64,000 bases of DNA from Trichinella spiralis (lineage: Eukaryota; Nematoda; Enoplea; Trichinellida; Trichinellidae), in contig CM012953.1 in the NCBI GenBank assembly GCA_000181795.3, positions 398,267-462,266 on the forward strand, in the 5' to 3' direction. The notes beneath the pieces are model-generated. The model was not told where the DNA came from, did no database searches, and worked only from the letters and a program-made list of their open reading frames with translations. The translations under genes were made by a program, and so were the position numbers. Shown piece by piece: positions 20,476 through 33,671 of this stretch (position 1 is the first letter of the stretch; each line of letters begins with the position of its first letter).

Positions 20476-23400
20476 ATGGCCGGTACTGGTGTTTTGCCAT
20501 TTGTTAGGGGGATTGATCTCAGCGGCAATGATTTTTCCGTAAGTGCAATTGAAAGATGGTTAATTTTATTTTTTTGAAAATCATCATTTTCAGGGAGGAT
20601 TGTTTCCGAAATGTGTCCGGGAAATGGCCGTATTGAGATGGCTCAAACTAAATCACACAAATTTGGATAAAGTTTGTGAAATTTTGTTGTTGTTTATCTG
20701 TTGTTGCTTTTGTTCATTTGTTTCTTTTTTCTGCTTAGCTACCAGAAGAGTTGTCAAGCCTTAAAAATTTGGAACATCTTCAGATGACACATAATGCGTT
20801 GTCGAGTGTTCACGGGGAGTTGTCAGATTTGCCATGCTTGCGATCAGTTGTTGTTCGAAACAATCAGGTGAGCGAATGTTTTTCTTCGTGAAATTTGCGT
20901 AATTAGCTGATTTCAGATAAAAACATCCGGCATTCCTACGGACATTTTTGACATGCAAGATTTGAATATTATTGATTTCAACAGGAATGCACTGAAAGAG
21001 ACACCGCCGAATCTTGACCACGCTACTGGTGCGATTGTTCTAAATCTCAGTCATAACAATTTGGAATCTATTCCTAATCAAGTACTAACTTTTTGCATTT
21101 GATGTATTTTTTAAAATTTAAAATAAATTAAGAATATTTGACAGATGAAAAGAAAAATCTTTTATTCTTTCAGCTTCTGGTTCATATGTGTGACCTGTTA
21201 TATTTGGATCTCAGTGGTAACAAGTTGACCATGCTTCCACCGCAGATTAGACGTTTGACAAATTTGCAGGCATGTTGAAAAATTTTTAAACAATTTATAT
21301 TTGAAGAAATAATTTTAACAATAATTTAGGTGTTAATATTGAGTGACAATCCGTTGTTTCATTTTCAATTGAAACAACTACCCTGCATGAGTCATTTGCG
21401 TGTGTTGCGAATGCGTAAAACACAACGCAGTTCGGCTAATATGCCGACGACTTTTGAAAATTTGCTCAGCTTGGAAGAGGTGGATTTTTCGTGCAACGAA
21501 TTGACCGAAATTCCTGAAGCGATGTACAAGTTGGAAAATTTGAAACGACTGAACATCAGCGACAATTGTATAGAAAAATTCGAACCGTTTGCCGAATGCT
21601 GGCCCAAGTTGGAAGTGTTGAATTTGTCGAGAAATAAGCTGACCGCTTTGCCGGATCTGTTGACCAGGATGCAGAATTTGAAGAAACTGTACGTGAACGA
21701 AAATCAGTTGACGTTCGACGGTGTGCCGACCGGCATCGGTAAGTTGATCAATTTGGAAATTTTCCAAGCTGCCCACAATCGTCTGGAGCTGGTGCCCGAA
21801 GGGGTGTGTCGGTGTGTCAAGCTCCGTCGTCTGAAGTTGAACAACAACCGTCTGGTGACCATGCCGAGCAGTGTCTACTTTTTGGTCGACTTGGTCGAAT
21901 TGGATGTGCGCAACAATGTCGACTTGGTCATGCCGCCCAGACCCAAGGAACGTTTGAAAGAGAGGCTGGCATTTTACAACATCGACTTCAGCTTGGAACA
22001 TCAGATGCATTTGGCCGAGGCGAGTTCGTCGAGCAGCGTCGGATCCGGCCACACTTCCGTGACCAAAGACCCAGTATCCAGAAAGATCCAGTACTTGCGT
22101 CGACGTCGTGGTCAAACCGAAGCCGACACGGAGCAGAGGAAAATTTTGAGGGGCATGACCGACTGTGCCAGTGGCCGACTGGCCGACGAGCAGGCCAGCG
22201 TTGACCAGGCCGAACAGCAGTGCAAGTCGAAGCGCTGGGACGAGGCTTTGGAAAAGCCGGCCATCGACTACAGCGAACTTTTCGACCCGGACGTTGGTCA
22301 GCTGCCCGGAGTGACCGTGTTCGAAATTGAAAATTTCCTGCCCAATCAGCTCGAAGACGTATTTCACGGGAAATTTTACGAAGGCGATTGCTACATCGTC
22401 CTGCGCACCACGCTCGACGCCAGTGGCAATTTGGACTGGCAAATTTATTATTGGATCGGTGAACACGCAACTGTCGACAAAATGGCTTGTGCCGCTATAC
22501 ATGCGGTCAATTTGAGGTTTTGTTTGTTTGTTTGTTGTTGTTGTTGTTGTTGTTTAATGATTGGTGTTGTATTTCAGAAATTTTTTGGGTGCAAATTGTC
22601 GCACAATAAGAGAAGAGATGAATGACGAGTCGGATGAATTTTTGGACATATTCAATCAGGATATCATTTACGTCGAAGGCGGTCGAACGCCCAGCGGCTT
22701 TTTCACCATTGAACAGGTGCACAGACCGCCGAGATTGTACCGCGTGTCGACTGTCGCGAAGCGGCTGAATTTCTACTCGGTTCCGTTATCGTGGAATTCT
22801 CTGGATCCTCGATTCGTATTTCTGCTGGATACGGTTGAAAAACTGACCGTTTGGTTAGTAGTAGGAGCAAAAAATTTTCATATTTACTTAGCAGCTAATA
22901 ATAGCAACAACAAACACAATAGGTATGGCGAGAGGTCGAAAATGGTGCTGCGAACCAAGGCGCGGCTTTTTGCCGAGAAGATGAACAAAACAGAACGCAA
23001 GGGTGTGGCCGAGATTGAGATTTTCAAGCAAAACGCCGAACCGGACGATTTTTTGGACTTGTTGGACTGCAAGCACGACGGACCCCGCGAACCGATCGTC
23101 CAACACGTGCCGGACAATTTTCAACTTCCCAAAGCGATACTGTACAAAGTCTGTCTGGGTATGGGCTATTTGGAATTGCCGCAGGTGAAAATTCCAAGAC
23201 TCGGTTTGAAGCAGGAGATGTTGGAATCGAGGTGCGTCTACATTCTCGACTGCTATGTGGATTTGTTTCTTTGGATTGGGAAAAAGTCAACTCGACTGGT
23301 AAAAAAATATATATATATACATATATGTATGATGTATTTGCATTGCAGGTTAGAGCGGCAGGGTCGAAATTGACGGCCGAGTTGCATGCAATGTTGAATC

Positions 23401-25021
23401 GTCCATCCCATTCAAGCATCAACCACGTCTGTGAAGGGACTGAATCGATGATGTTCAAGTCGAAATTTGTCGACTGGGACGATGTGATTGCGGTCGATTT
23501 TACAAGAACCGCCGAATCGGTGCAGAGGCGTGGCGTTGATTTGAACATCATCTTGGAAAAGGACAAGATGAAAACCGATTTGGCAGCGTTATTTTTGGAC
23601 AGGCAAGCGATGCTGAGCGACGAAGAATCGGATCGACTGATTGAAGATTACAACGAAGGTTGGTTGCTTAGTTGCTTGTTGGATGTGGGTGTATGTATAA
23701 TTTTGCTTTGTGTTCCATTCGCAGATGTGGAATTGATGGAACCGTTCGTGTTGGAAGGGAAGAGGTTCAATCGTTTGCCCCCTGAAGAATTCGGCATATT
23801 CTATTCCAGCGATTGTTATGTATTTCTGTGCCGCTATTCAGTACCGCCCGAAGGAATTGACGAAGTGCAGAGTGGTGAAATTCAAGCCGAAGAAGCCAAG
23901 GTGGCCGGTGGTGGAGAGGAGGAGGCCGACGGCAACGGTTCGAGCGGAACCGGCGCCGAAGCGGATTTCCAATGCGTGGTGTATTTCTGGCAGGGCAGGG
24001 ACGCGAGCAACATGGGCTGGCTGATGTTCACGTTCAGCTTGTTGCCGAAATTTAAAAGCTTGTTCAAAGACAAAGTGGACGTGGTGCGCACCAACCAGCA
24101 GCAGGAAAATCAAAAATTCCTATCTCATTTCAAAAAGCGGTTCGTCATCCGCCAGGGTCGACGCAACTTGTGCCTTTTCCCCGGATTCCAAAACTGGCCC
24201 AGATTGTACCAGTTGCGCGCCAACGGCGGCGCCATCAATTCCAGAACTGTCCAAATCGACTGCGACAGCTCGTTGTTGAATTCCGAATTCTGTTCCGCCC
24301 TGACCGTACCGTTCAACGTGCCGGACGAAAACGGCCACCGGGGCTGCATATTCCTCTGGATCGGTAGTCGGGCGTTGGCCAGTCAGGTCGAACTGCTCAG
24401 CGACGTGGTCGACAGGCGCCTGAATCCGGCCAAATGGCCAGTCGAACGCGTGCGGGAAGGCGAAGAACCCGAACTGTTCTGGAATTCCATCGGCGGTCGA
24501 AAACCATACGAACATAATGCCGACTTTATGCGTTACAGCAGGCTGTTTCGGTGCACCAACGAGAAGGGTTATTTTGTCGTCTCTGAAAAGACGATCGACT
24601 TTTGTCAAGTATACGTGGACTTTTTTTCTACATGTTGTTGTGATTATCAATTTCTTCTTCTTCTTCAGGATGATTTGGACGATGACGATGTGATGATTTT
24701 GGACAACGGCGATCAGATCATCATGTGGGTCGGTTCGAATGCTTCCGAAGTTGAGGTGAAATTAGCTTTCAAAGCGATGCAAGTAAGTCTGTTTTTTTTC
24801 TTGAAAAATGATCAACAAGATGAGCTAAAATTTGAATCATTTTGAATATACATATACATATATTTTTTCTTTTGCCAAAGGTATATTTTCAACATTTGCG
24901 ACTGAAACAACCAGATCGACCGAGAAAGTTGGCGGCCACGGTAAAAGGGAAGGAACCAAAAAATTTCAAAAAGTGCTTTCACGCCTGGGCTAAGCACAAG
25001 CATCCGGCCGGTGAAATTTAA
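20476..25021 (+). CDS. fli-1: Flightless-I homolog (LRR + gelsolin repeats), 12 exons
   Basis: Exons: 20476-20538, 20594-20671, 20739-20867, 20917-21081, 21174-21269, 21330-22516, 22578-22853, 22923-23298, 23349-23658, 23725-24608, 24669-24782 and 24881-25021. They join to 1272 residues, the usual length of this family. It opens MAGTGVLPFVRGIDLSGND. About sixteen leucine-rich repeats fill residues 20-375. A linker with DYSELF follows, then six gelsolin-like repeats from about 500 (HGKFYEGDCYIVL, YYWIG, VYFWQGRDASNMGW, CFHAWA at the end). Flightless-I binds actin and remodels it, and its LRRs bind signalling and nuclear-receptor partners. Intron 5 has a GC donor (CAG|GCATGT at 21270). The exons are markedly richer in G and C than the introns and flanks. 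Confidence 0.97.
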
Positions 25022-25299
25022 TTCACTGCAGTTGTGTTCATTTTTCTCGAGTGCCTTTTGTTTTGCCAAAACTATTGCTATATTGTTAGTTTATATGGTG
25101 CTTTTTATTTTATCTGTTTCAGCGCTGTTTAGTTTTATTATTGCCATTATCATTAGCTGAAAAATGAGAGTTTCGAATAAATAAATTTGAAGATAGAAAA
25201 ATAAAATTCATTCTCTCTCATCAGATTGAAATGTTTCTTATTCACTGATTGATGCATTTTTTGAAGAAAGAAATCAATAAATCGTGAAAATGATCTTCT

Positions 25300-27741
25300 T
25301 TATCGTCGAAGACGAATCACTTCAGCTGCATCGGCTTGACAAGTCCACGAACGTGGTATGATCAGATCAAGAAAATTGTTCTACAGATTTATGATGAATA
25401 TAAAAAGAGAAAGAAAGACAAATTGTAAAAACAATAGCATACATATACTGGTGGACAGTTGCTACGGGCGTACCATTCGCAGCTGTATGTACACATCAAT
25501 ATCCCGTTGCCGAGCATGATCAAAAACCACAAGCAAACGTTCCAAGCCCTGGTGTTTGTCGAACGCATCAGACGCATAATTCCGACTGGATTGAGCAAAA
25601 TTTAAAAGCAACAAAGGCATATGAAATTTGCACCACAACAACAACGACAGGCTTGCTTACTTGGACCGGCGCAGAGAAAAAATTGAATAAACAGCACTGG
25701 ATAGAAAAACCGAAGAGTCAGCGTTATTATATATTCGTGAACCACTGCCGACAGCAGAAATACAACGGTCATCGCTGCGGTTCGATAAGAATCACCGAAA
25801 AGCTGAAAATTTGTTTGTTTGTTTGTCTGTATCTCGATGTAAATACAAAACATTCTTCCATACTGGTTGCATGTCTTGATAGACGTATGCGTAGAGCCAG
25901 TCGTGGACAATAATGTTCCACCTCCTGTAATAAGAGGACATGCTGGTCGCGTTCCACCAATCCTGCAAGAAAAAGATTAACTATACCAAATTATTTCATC
26001 ATCATCAATTTGCTAATTTTATCTTACCGCATAGAATAGTCGATCGCTAAATTGAAGCATCTCAGCGAAAGCGTTCATCCAGCAGTGCAGGACGGCGAAA
26101 AACGCCAACACAAAGCACAACGAGCCAGGCAAAACACAGCCAAGAGACGCGAGCAAATAATTTCTCCAAGTCACGTGATCTTTGTTGAAATTCTGAATTG
26201 GTGAATGAAATGTATTCAAATTTTTTTATTTTCAATGATTTCATCAATGTAAGTTTTTCATTGATGAGGAAACAGAATATATATATATATGTATATATGT
26301 ACTTGGAAAATTGGCTCGCAAAAATGAATGAATAAGTAATATGCGTAAAACAGACAACCTGCAACTTCTACAAAGTTTCGCACGACATATTTCCATTCAA
26401 CTTTCGACTTCCTGCAAAATAAAATTGAAAAGTATCAAATTTGATCATAGTTATGAATAAGATTAAAAAACAACCTTGGATAATTGTCGCGATAGATCAA
26501 CGTCGGGGCAAAAAGAAAGTACAAAAATCTACCAAAATCTGGACAAGGATCTCTTACTGTATCAGCTTTTTCTAAGGTAATATTAAATTGTTTTAAGCAA
26601 AAACCAATTTCATACGAAGCAATATCGTAAACTTACGCTTGTTTTTTTGCTTCATTGCTTTATATTGGAATGATTTGGGAACATTTTCTCGTACAAAAGA
26701 ATAAGCTTTCATTAAAAATCTGACCTAATAAAATATTCTCCAATTTAAATTTTAATAACAGAAATTTGCTCTTTCAACATGCCTGTTCACAAGCAATCAC
26801 CATTGTGGTTGCTAATGGTAAATCGAACTTTAACACATAATGAATCGGCACCACAATTAATGCAGCCATGTAGGCAATGTAGAGTGTTAAGAATAGAATG
26901 TTAAGAGACGCTATAAAAATAATCAAAGTGCCATTTTAATAAAAATAAACAATAAAATTAAATTAAAATACGCAGGTTTTCCACATTGTATGCCCAGCAA
27001 TGATAAGAAGGATAAAGCAGAAGAACGACACTGGAGAACATCGACAGCCAAATAGTAATCAACATTGGAAACTTCCCAAAACACCAATAAAATAAATCCA
27101 ATTTTAAATTTATACTGAAATTGCCATATTAAAAAAAGGAAAATTTTTCAACTACAATTTGATTTACCTTCCATTTAGAGCCAGCTCTTGAATCATGAGG
27201 TTTAAGATGAGCATGATCAGTGAAGCGATGAAAATGTGATAAATTGTGCGAAAATGAGTTGATTTAAATAAATCACTAAATGTAATACATTAAAAGGTGC
27301 TGTTCTTCCTGATTTACACTAAATTTAACAAGATCCACTCACGTGAGCAGGGAATTTTGTTCAACAAATTGTTTTCCGATTCCAGAGCTGCGTCTATAAG
27401 CAAATGAACAAGACAATATTTTAAAATAAATGAAAAATAATGGTATTTAAATTTTATTTTTAAGCATTTTAAAATTATGAATTTTTTCTCAATCACAAAA
27501 AAGTGTACACTATTGTTGGCTGTTGAATAGAAGGTACAGCATCAGTGGTGGTAGTGTCTGCTGAAACGGTGCTTTCGTTGAGCAACTTCTTTTCTGTACC
27601 GTCAATCAAATCGCTAAAATACTCTTCAAACAGATGCAAAACATCTTTACGAAAATCCTGAAAATTAGTTTTCACATCAATTAAACTTTTTAAAAAATTT
27701 TCTTTTAAACTTACTATTAGTTTTTCAATGCTGCAAGTCAT
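25300..27741 (-). CDS. SOAT: Sterol O-acyltransferase (ACAT/SOAT, MBOAT family), 14 exons
   Basis: Exons 27741-27715, 27657-27497, 27393-27343, 27275-27168, 27114-26972, 26910-26783, 26724-26637, 26571-26475, 26411-26303, 26192-26028, 25962-25864, 25802-25661, 25585-25449 and 25380-25300 give 511 residues. Several hydrophobic membrane spans are present. Family landmarks are [36 protein letters not shown], the FYADWWN signature at 357-363, the catalytic His in SAVVHEY (about residue 414), [15 protein letters not shown] and a terminal PRSWTC. The enzyme esterifies cholesterol with fatty acyl-CoA in the endoplasmic reticulum. Intron 6 has a GC donor (26782-26781). Intron 11 (25863-25803) is short, about 60 bases, and splicing it restores the usual family length. 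The gene is tail to tail with flightless-I, 278 bases apart. Confidence 0.95.
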
Positions 27742-29095
27742 AATTTTTCTAAAATTAAGAAAAAAATTGTCTATTATATCTAATATCTAAAGAAAATAAT
27801 CACATAATTTTCGTAAATGCTCACTTTGATTACGAATGTCTTTATTGAAATATATTTAGTAAAAATACGAAATATTTCCATTTATTATAAAAACAAAAAC
27901 GCGAAGAACTACAGAAATACGTAAGCAAGAATGCTGGACAAATTGAACAAATATTTATCATAATTAATTTATCAAAAATTTCTCCAAAACACAACATTTA
28001 TTAGTGCTTTTCATTCAAATTGATTCATTAACTCAATTTGAAAAGTCAATCAACATTGATACACTAAATGTAAAAAATATCCGTATTTAACACATCCGTT
28101 CTCTTAGCGCAGACATCCTTGTTGCTTACTTTTGTAAACAGCATTTCTATTGTGACGTTTAATAAACAAACTTGATCCCATTTTATGCCTGGCAGATTTG
28201 TCATGTGACTAAAATTTTGTTTAATCAATACTGTGCCGTACAAATAAAGACCTGCATATAAATTGTAATTTCAAAATTTTAACAGAATATGATTTTAATT
28301 AAAAATTAAAATATAACATTTAAAAAATCTTAACATCTTATTTATTAATTTAAATTAAATTTACAACATTGTAATAAATAATATGACGAATTGAGTTTAG
28401 AATTTCAGCGAGCAAAAACTTAATACGGGAAAATTTTAATTTTGAAATAATTATATTTTAGCCGTATTTTTGCTTACTTTTTGAGAGTAGGATTTGCTTT
28501 TAATGGTTAATACAGCTCCATATCTCAGAATGTTAATTGAAACGGAGAGTAATGTAAAAATAAATATTTTTAGATGAAATCTTTTTAAATCATGTGTAAT
28601 GAATTCTTTAAGAGATTCTTTTCCAAATGTAAAATCAGTGATAAACATATATACATCAAATGGACATCAAATGCTGAAATTTACAACGCATCAAAAACCC
28701 TGTTTACAGCAATATTAAATTATTTGCCTCCCAACATACAAGTAAAACAAGATATCGTACTGTACTTTTATTTAGTCTCTGGGCAAATGACCTCAGATGT
28801 TAACTTCTGATTATACATCAAAAGACCAAAGCGCCATTTCAGTTCTATTTGGCGTTTAATGACATTCATCATTCTTCGCAAATATGCGCTTTAACTACAT
28901 AAATTAACTACATAAACTGAGAGACTAAAAATTTGATTAAAAGTCCTTTAACAATTTCTACTCTAAATTATGAAAGCAATAATTCGCATGCTAATTATCT
29001 ACAGCAAAAGAAGAATAAAATATTTTGTTTCACTTATAGCAACTTTACCCATATCCCATATATACGTATATACATAAGGGTACATATTTCAAATA
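27742..29095. other. intergenic, no feature recognised
   Basis: AT-rich sequence upstream of the SOAT gene. The open frames at 28451-28648 and 28592-28810 overlap on opposite strands and show no family features. Confidence 0.45.
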
Positions 29096-29765
29096 CAGCT
29101 GAACTTAATGAAGTGCACATTGGATAAGTGCAAATTTGCCATAAGTGCACAAGATTTTGGCCTAACAACATTTCTTGTAGTTAATTACTAGATAAAATAA
29201 TGGATAAGTGCAAAACTTGGTTAGGTGCATCATTTTGCTGAGGTCCAGGGGATTTACTGCTCGCAATATATAGTCGTGAGGGCACAATGGACGCGTCCTC
29301 GGTCGCTTTGCGTTTATCATCAGCCATAAAAACTATTAATACTCAGCAAAGTTTATTGTTCCCTATATCAGTAAGCACGAATAAGCACGCGTATCACAGA
29401 CAAATTGAACTAGCCCAAAGTCAAGACAACTACAACTTTCCAAAGTAGTTATTCACAAAAAAGCTATTGCTAATTTTGTGACAGTTCGGTCATATTTTCA
29501 CGAAAACAGTATAAATCAGACAAACCTAAACCGAAGTGAAGATCAGCTAGTAACGATGGTGGCACAAAATACAATTCAAACCCACATTTCTGACTATTTT
29601 ATTTAAAATATATTGATATTTTTCGCATCAAACCTATTTATAAATGTGAAGTTATGGTTCTTTTCGATTACTCTGCATAATTCCCAACTTTGGATAATGG
29701 CACAACTTGGATAAGTGCATGGAAATTCTTGCCAAATTTCATGCGCACTTAACCAAGTTCGACTG
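29096..29765. mobile_element. pogo/Tigger-like non-autonomous element, degenerate
   Basis: The left end, CAGCTGAACTTAATGAAGTG, and the inverse of the right end, CAGTCGAACTTGGTTAAGTG, form a terminal inverted repeat. It continues inward with GGATAAGTGCA...AATTTGCC-like blocks on both sides. CAG(T)CGAACTT...AAGTGC ends are typical of pogo-class Tc1/mariner elements, which insert at TA; a TA precedes the left end. No transposase frame is recognisable, and the arms have diverged. Confidence 0.6.
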
Positions 29766-30252
29766 TGTATTCACCATAGCGTTTTCCAAAAATGCATTAA
29801 AGTAAATTAATTCAAAATTCAAAAATAAGTATAAATTTCAACGTTTAATTTCTGCAGTAAATTATTTTTATTTGAATGTTAAGTAATTTATTACTACCTG
29901 CATTTCTTTTATTAAAATATTACCTGTAGAAAAAGTTGTACTGTATAAAAAGTTTTCGGGTTTATTATCTTATTAATTGGTTCATTAAATTTTGTATTGG
30001 CTGTATTTTTTTAAAAATATAATGTAAATTTTATTTTAATATTTTTTTGCCAATATGATGATTTTTGAAGAGTAAAAAAATCCAAGTGAGAAGGTAAGTC
30101 TGCGAAAGGAAATTGCTTTGAAATAGATTTATTTCGTGTTTCAATTTTCACAGAGCCGGTGATGTATAACTGATGAAGTGCTTATATCAATGTTTAACAC
30201 AATCGTCAAAAAACTAAGTATTTGTGGACGGTTGTTCAATTTTGTGTTGTAG
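29766..30252. other. upstream region of the AKAP10-like gene
   Basis: AT-rich. Splice-like signals occur at 30096 (AAG|GTAAGTC) and 30151 (TTTCACAG), suggesting a 5' untranslated intron. The ATG at 30190 opens a frame that reaches a TAG at 30250-30252, exactly in frame with the first supported coding exon. Confidence 0.45.
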
Positions 30253-33195
30253 TTTAAAAATGAGGAATTTTCAGAATCGAGAAGACGCAGTGGCTCCTCA
30301 AGCTGTGGAAGTGTGAATGAAGTCTCAAAGTCGATTTCATCTTTTGAAACGTCTTCCAGTGTTGCTGATTTGGTGATGCCAAGTAGCCCTTTGTCTTTTG
30401 AAACGGTTCTGAAGCTGAAAGAAGAGGAAAATCCGCCTGCGGATTGCCATTTCACGGATCAGTTTCAGCTTCATTGGTTGAAAAGTAGCTGCAGCTTAAT
30501 GTGGTCATTAATTTTTAACCATTGCATTATTGGCTTTTCTTTTTATCAGATACTTCGTGCTCAAATTTGTGCATTCAGTCTCGTTCTCGTCTAATTTCAA
30601 CACTGTTCGAAGTGTTACAGAATATTTCTGCATTGCCATATTTTTACTTATTCATGCATTCCATTCAGAAGAGTCAGTTATTGAAATTTCTTGCCGAAAC
30701 TGACGCCTTTTACACTCTATATTGCCAAATAGAAGCCAACAAAAACAGTTTGCCAGGTAATTATTGATTGTCCAATTAGTTGTTTTGACCTTTTTTACTT
30801 TTATTGAAAATTTTTTTACCGTCTATTCTATATTTATTTTTGAGCAGAAATGGAGAAAATGGCGGTGAGCATTTTTACAAAATATATGACTAAAGATTCA
30901 CCATTTTGGATCAATTTACCAGATGAACTGCAAATTGAACAAATTAGTATGCTCAGTTGTACTTTTATTTGGTCGATCAAAATTCTCCTTTTACAGATTT
31001 AATATGCACTGCCGATAATAATGTAAATGTGAAATGTTTTGTTTCGTCTCAACTTTTTGTCTATCATCATATACAGCAGACCATTTTTCCCAATTTTTTG
31101 AAAAGTTCCTTTTATGCAAAATATTGTTTGGAATTTTTGTCGAAGAACTTTTTACAAGTAGACGATGTGCTGTACAACGAAGATTTGTCATTCTACTTTA
31201 CTGAAGTATGTTCCATCTTTTAAAATATATTTTTTGAATAAATCAAAAACTGTCATTTTTTTAATTTTTAATTTAATCAATGTGAAATTTTTCCTTAATA
31301 TTTTTTGAATTCGACTGATATAATTTTGATTTAGCTAAGCATTTTTTTGATTCAAATTTTTTTTATTTTAGAAATGAAATGGTGTTGAACACGTAATTGC
31401 TTATTATTTTTTTATGGATAATTTTCATTGCAATTAAATTTTCACTTTTCACATTTTGTTAGTTAATTAAATTATCAACTTTATATAAATTGACTGTGGA
31501 ATAGATGTACAATTTCTCAAAGGGAAACTTTTTTTCACAAATTCTGTATAGTTCATGGTGCAAGAAGAAAAGCAAACGTTGTTGGAACTTTTGTTCGCAA
31601 TAGAAAGTTCCATGTCTAGTGCTGATGCAGCAGGCAACTTTGATCGCATGTTAATCACATCTGATGCTAAGACAATATATAAAAAGTAAATTTGTTAATT
31701 ATTTGCTTTAATTCATTGATTGATTAATTTAATAAATTTAAAATTTAGATATTTTTCTGAAGACGTTCCCGGTTGTATAACTTTGCCAAATGAACTTCGA
31801 TGCCAGGTGGAATGTATGATAGATTCGCCAAATTCTGCAGCCGATTTATTTAATATACTTTCCAAACATGCATATAATTCTTTAGCTAATGTAAAATGAA
31901 CATAAGCAGTTGTTTTTCTTTCATCATTTTTTGATTGCATTTTATTTTTTTCAACAGAGATACTTGCCAGGTTTCTTCCACAGTAGGTTGTATGCCAGGT
32001 ATCTGAACGATCTGGTGTTGAAGTCTCGTTTGCCGGATAGTACATTAAATAATCGTTCTATTTCTTTAGAACGTATGTGTGTAAATTATTTTATTAAAAT
32101 TTTATTTTTTTTATTTTTGAAATTCTTTTTTAGAACTTAACTTTAACAAACGGGTTGAATTTCAAAATTGTGATGCACCTCAGAGTGAACACAGCTTGTT
32201 CACTTCAAGAAGCAAGTAATCCTAAATATACAATGCATGTAGTATAAATTTATTTACTTTAGAATACTTTTCTCTAGGCTGGGCATTGCTCATGTTGACC
32301 AGTTCGGACGTTATGTACGTGACATTGCAGATATTCCAAAAGTGTCATCCGATTCAAGGATAAAGGGTATATTTCTTTTCTTGTTTAGTTTGCTATTTAT
32401 TGTTTTGCACATGTATGTATATTATAATGTTATTTTACATTATTATTTTGTTGTATGGTTTTTCTTTTTGTTTTGTATATTACATCAAGTTTTAGGATTT
32501 CGTTTCCCTAAAGTCATTCCAAAACTGATGAACAAAGAGCCTTCCAAGGTAAGATATTTTAATTAGAATGTATAACTAACTTTTTATTTTGAAATTAATT
32601 TTGGATAAGTTTAAGTTTTACTGTATGTTCTGGCCTAGTTAAGTTAAACTTTAAATTTCCATCACATCTTTTGAGGAAATTAATCAATAAAATGTAGTCG
32701 AAAACGCACTTTATTTATTTATACGAATAGGCCTGCTTTTTAGTTTAGTTAAATAATTAAATTGAATTTTGTGCATTACTGAGTTTTTATATTTCTGAGG
32801 AAAACATGAATATGTTGATAATTGTTTTTGACATTAAACACTTTTTGTTCATCATGAAACATTAGTTACAATCCATGAAATGCGCACATTAATTGAATTA
32901 TTTGCTGATTTATTTGTACATAAAATTATTCTATTTACCATTCCTAAATCAAGCATTTTTCTGTGTGAATTATTTTTTATTCAATGCGCTTATTGATAAA
33001 TAATAGTTATTGTTGAAGTTACCGTAAATATTATTTAATTGTTAAAATAAAATTTTCCACTTTCTATTTCTAATACAAGTGAATAAAATAATATTTCAGG
33101 AAGCAATATTGGAAGCTGAGCAGATTGCTGCATCGATTGTTCAAGATGTTCAATCGATGACATTGGACAGAAGTCAAGCTGATGACGAATGCTAA
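30253..33195 (+). CDS. AKAP10: AKAP10 / D-AKAP2 homolog (RGS domains, PKA-anchoring helix), 5' end uncertain
   Basis: Supported exons: 30253-30484, 30550-30756, 30848-30946, 30997-31205, 31552-31685, 31749-31890, 31958-32072, 32134-32215, 32278-32366, 32496-32548 and 33100-33195, all phase-consistent, 485 residues. An RGS domain starts at STLFEVLQNISALPYFYLFM. A second is spread over exons 4-7, with SFYAKYCLEFL, DLSFYFTE and RYLPGFFHSRLYARYLNDLV. The last exon is an amphipathic helix (ILEAEQIAASIVQDVQSM) of the kind that docks protein kinase A regulatory subunits. D-AKAP2 tethers PKA to mitochondria and endosomes. The protein is shorter than vertebrate forms (about 660) and lacks a clear C-terminal PDZ ligand. 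The start is open: it could be Met at 30376, or an upstream exon not identified because a TAG lies just before 30253. Confidence 0.82.
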
Positions 33196-33671
33196 GCGAT
33201 AGATGTCTGAAAAATGATAATAAAATATTTTTATTATATTTTTCTTCATAGCTAGTTCTTTTTTAAATCACCTAATTATTGAATTGTTCTTTTTCTTGTT
33301 TATTTGTTGCAATTTTATAATTTTTTCATGCAATTCATTATATATGACTGAACACTTGGAATTATCTGCTAGATATTATTTTTTGAATAAAAGATATCTC
33401 TGCCTTTTTTCAATTATTAAATATCTGCGTGTTTACCTACAAATTCTGTTATGCGAATCGTGAAAATTTTTACAAAGCTTCACATTTCGTTTCAGATGTG
33501 CAAACGAATAATCTAAAAGTAAACTGTCTGTAATATTTAATTAACGATGAAAATATCCATTTATGATAGATATTTCAGTAATGCAAAACAGAGCTGTCCA
33601 ACTTTAGTTAATATGTGGGCCGCATAAAAAAATTTATCTGAAGGCAGCATCCAGAATAAATACAGAGTATG
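33196..33671. other. intergenic, with AATAAA signal and a possible hAT-like end
   Basis: AATAAAA at about 33220 is a likely polyadenylation signal for the AKAP10-like gene. At 33594-33625 AGCTGTCCAACTTTAG...TGTGGGCCGC resembles the reverse strand of 48525-48560 and hAT-type ends. No gene is seen. Confidence 0.4.

Noticed and set aside
21378-22502. 374-codon minus-strand open frame
   Set aside because: Antisense to the leucine-rich repeats of flightless-I; long only because of the GC-rich codons.
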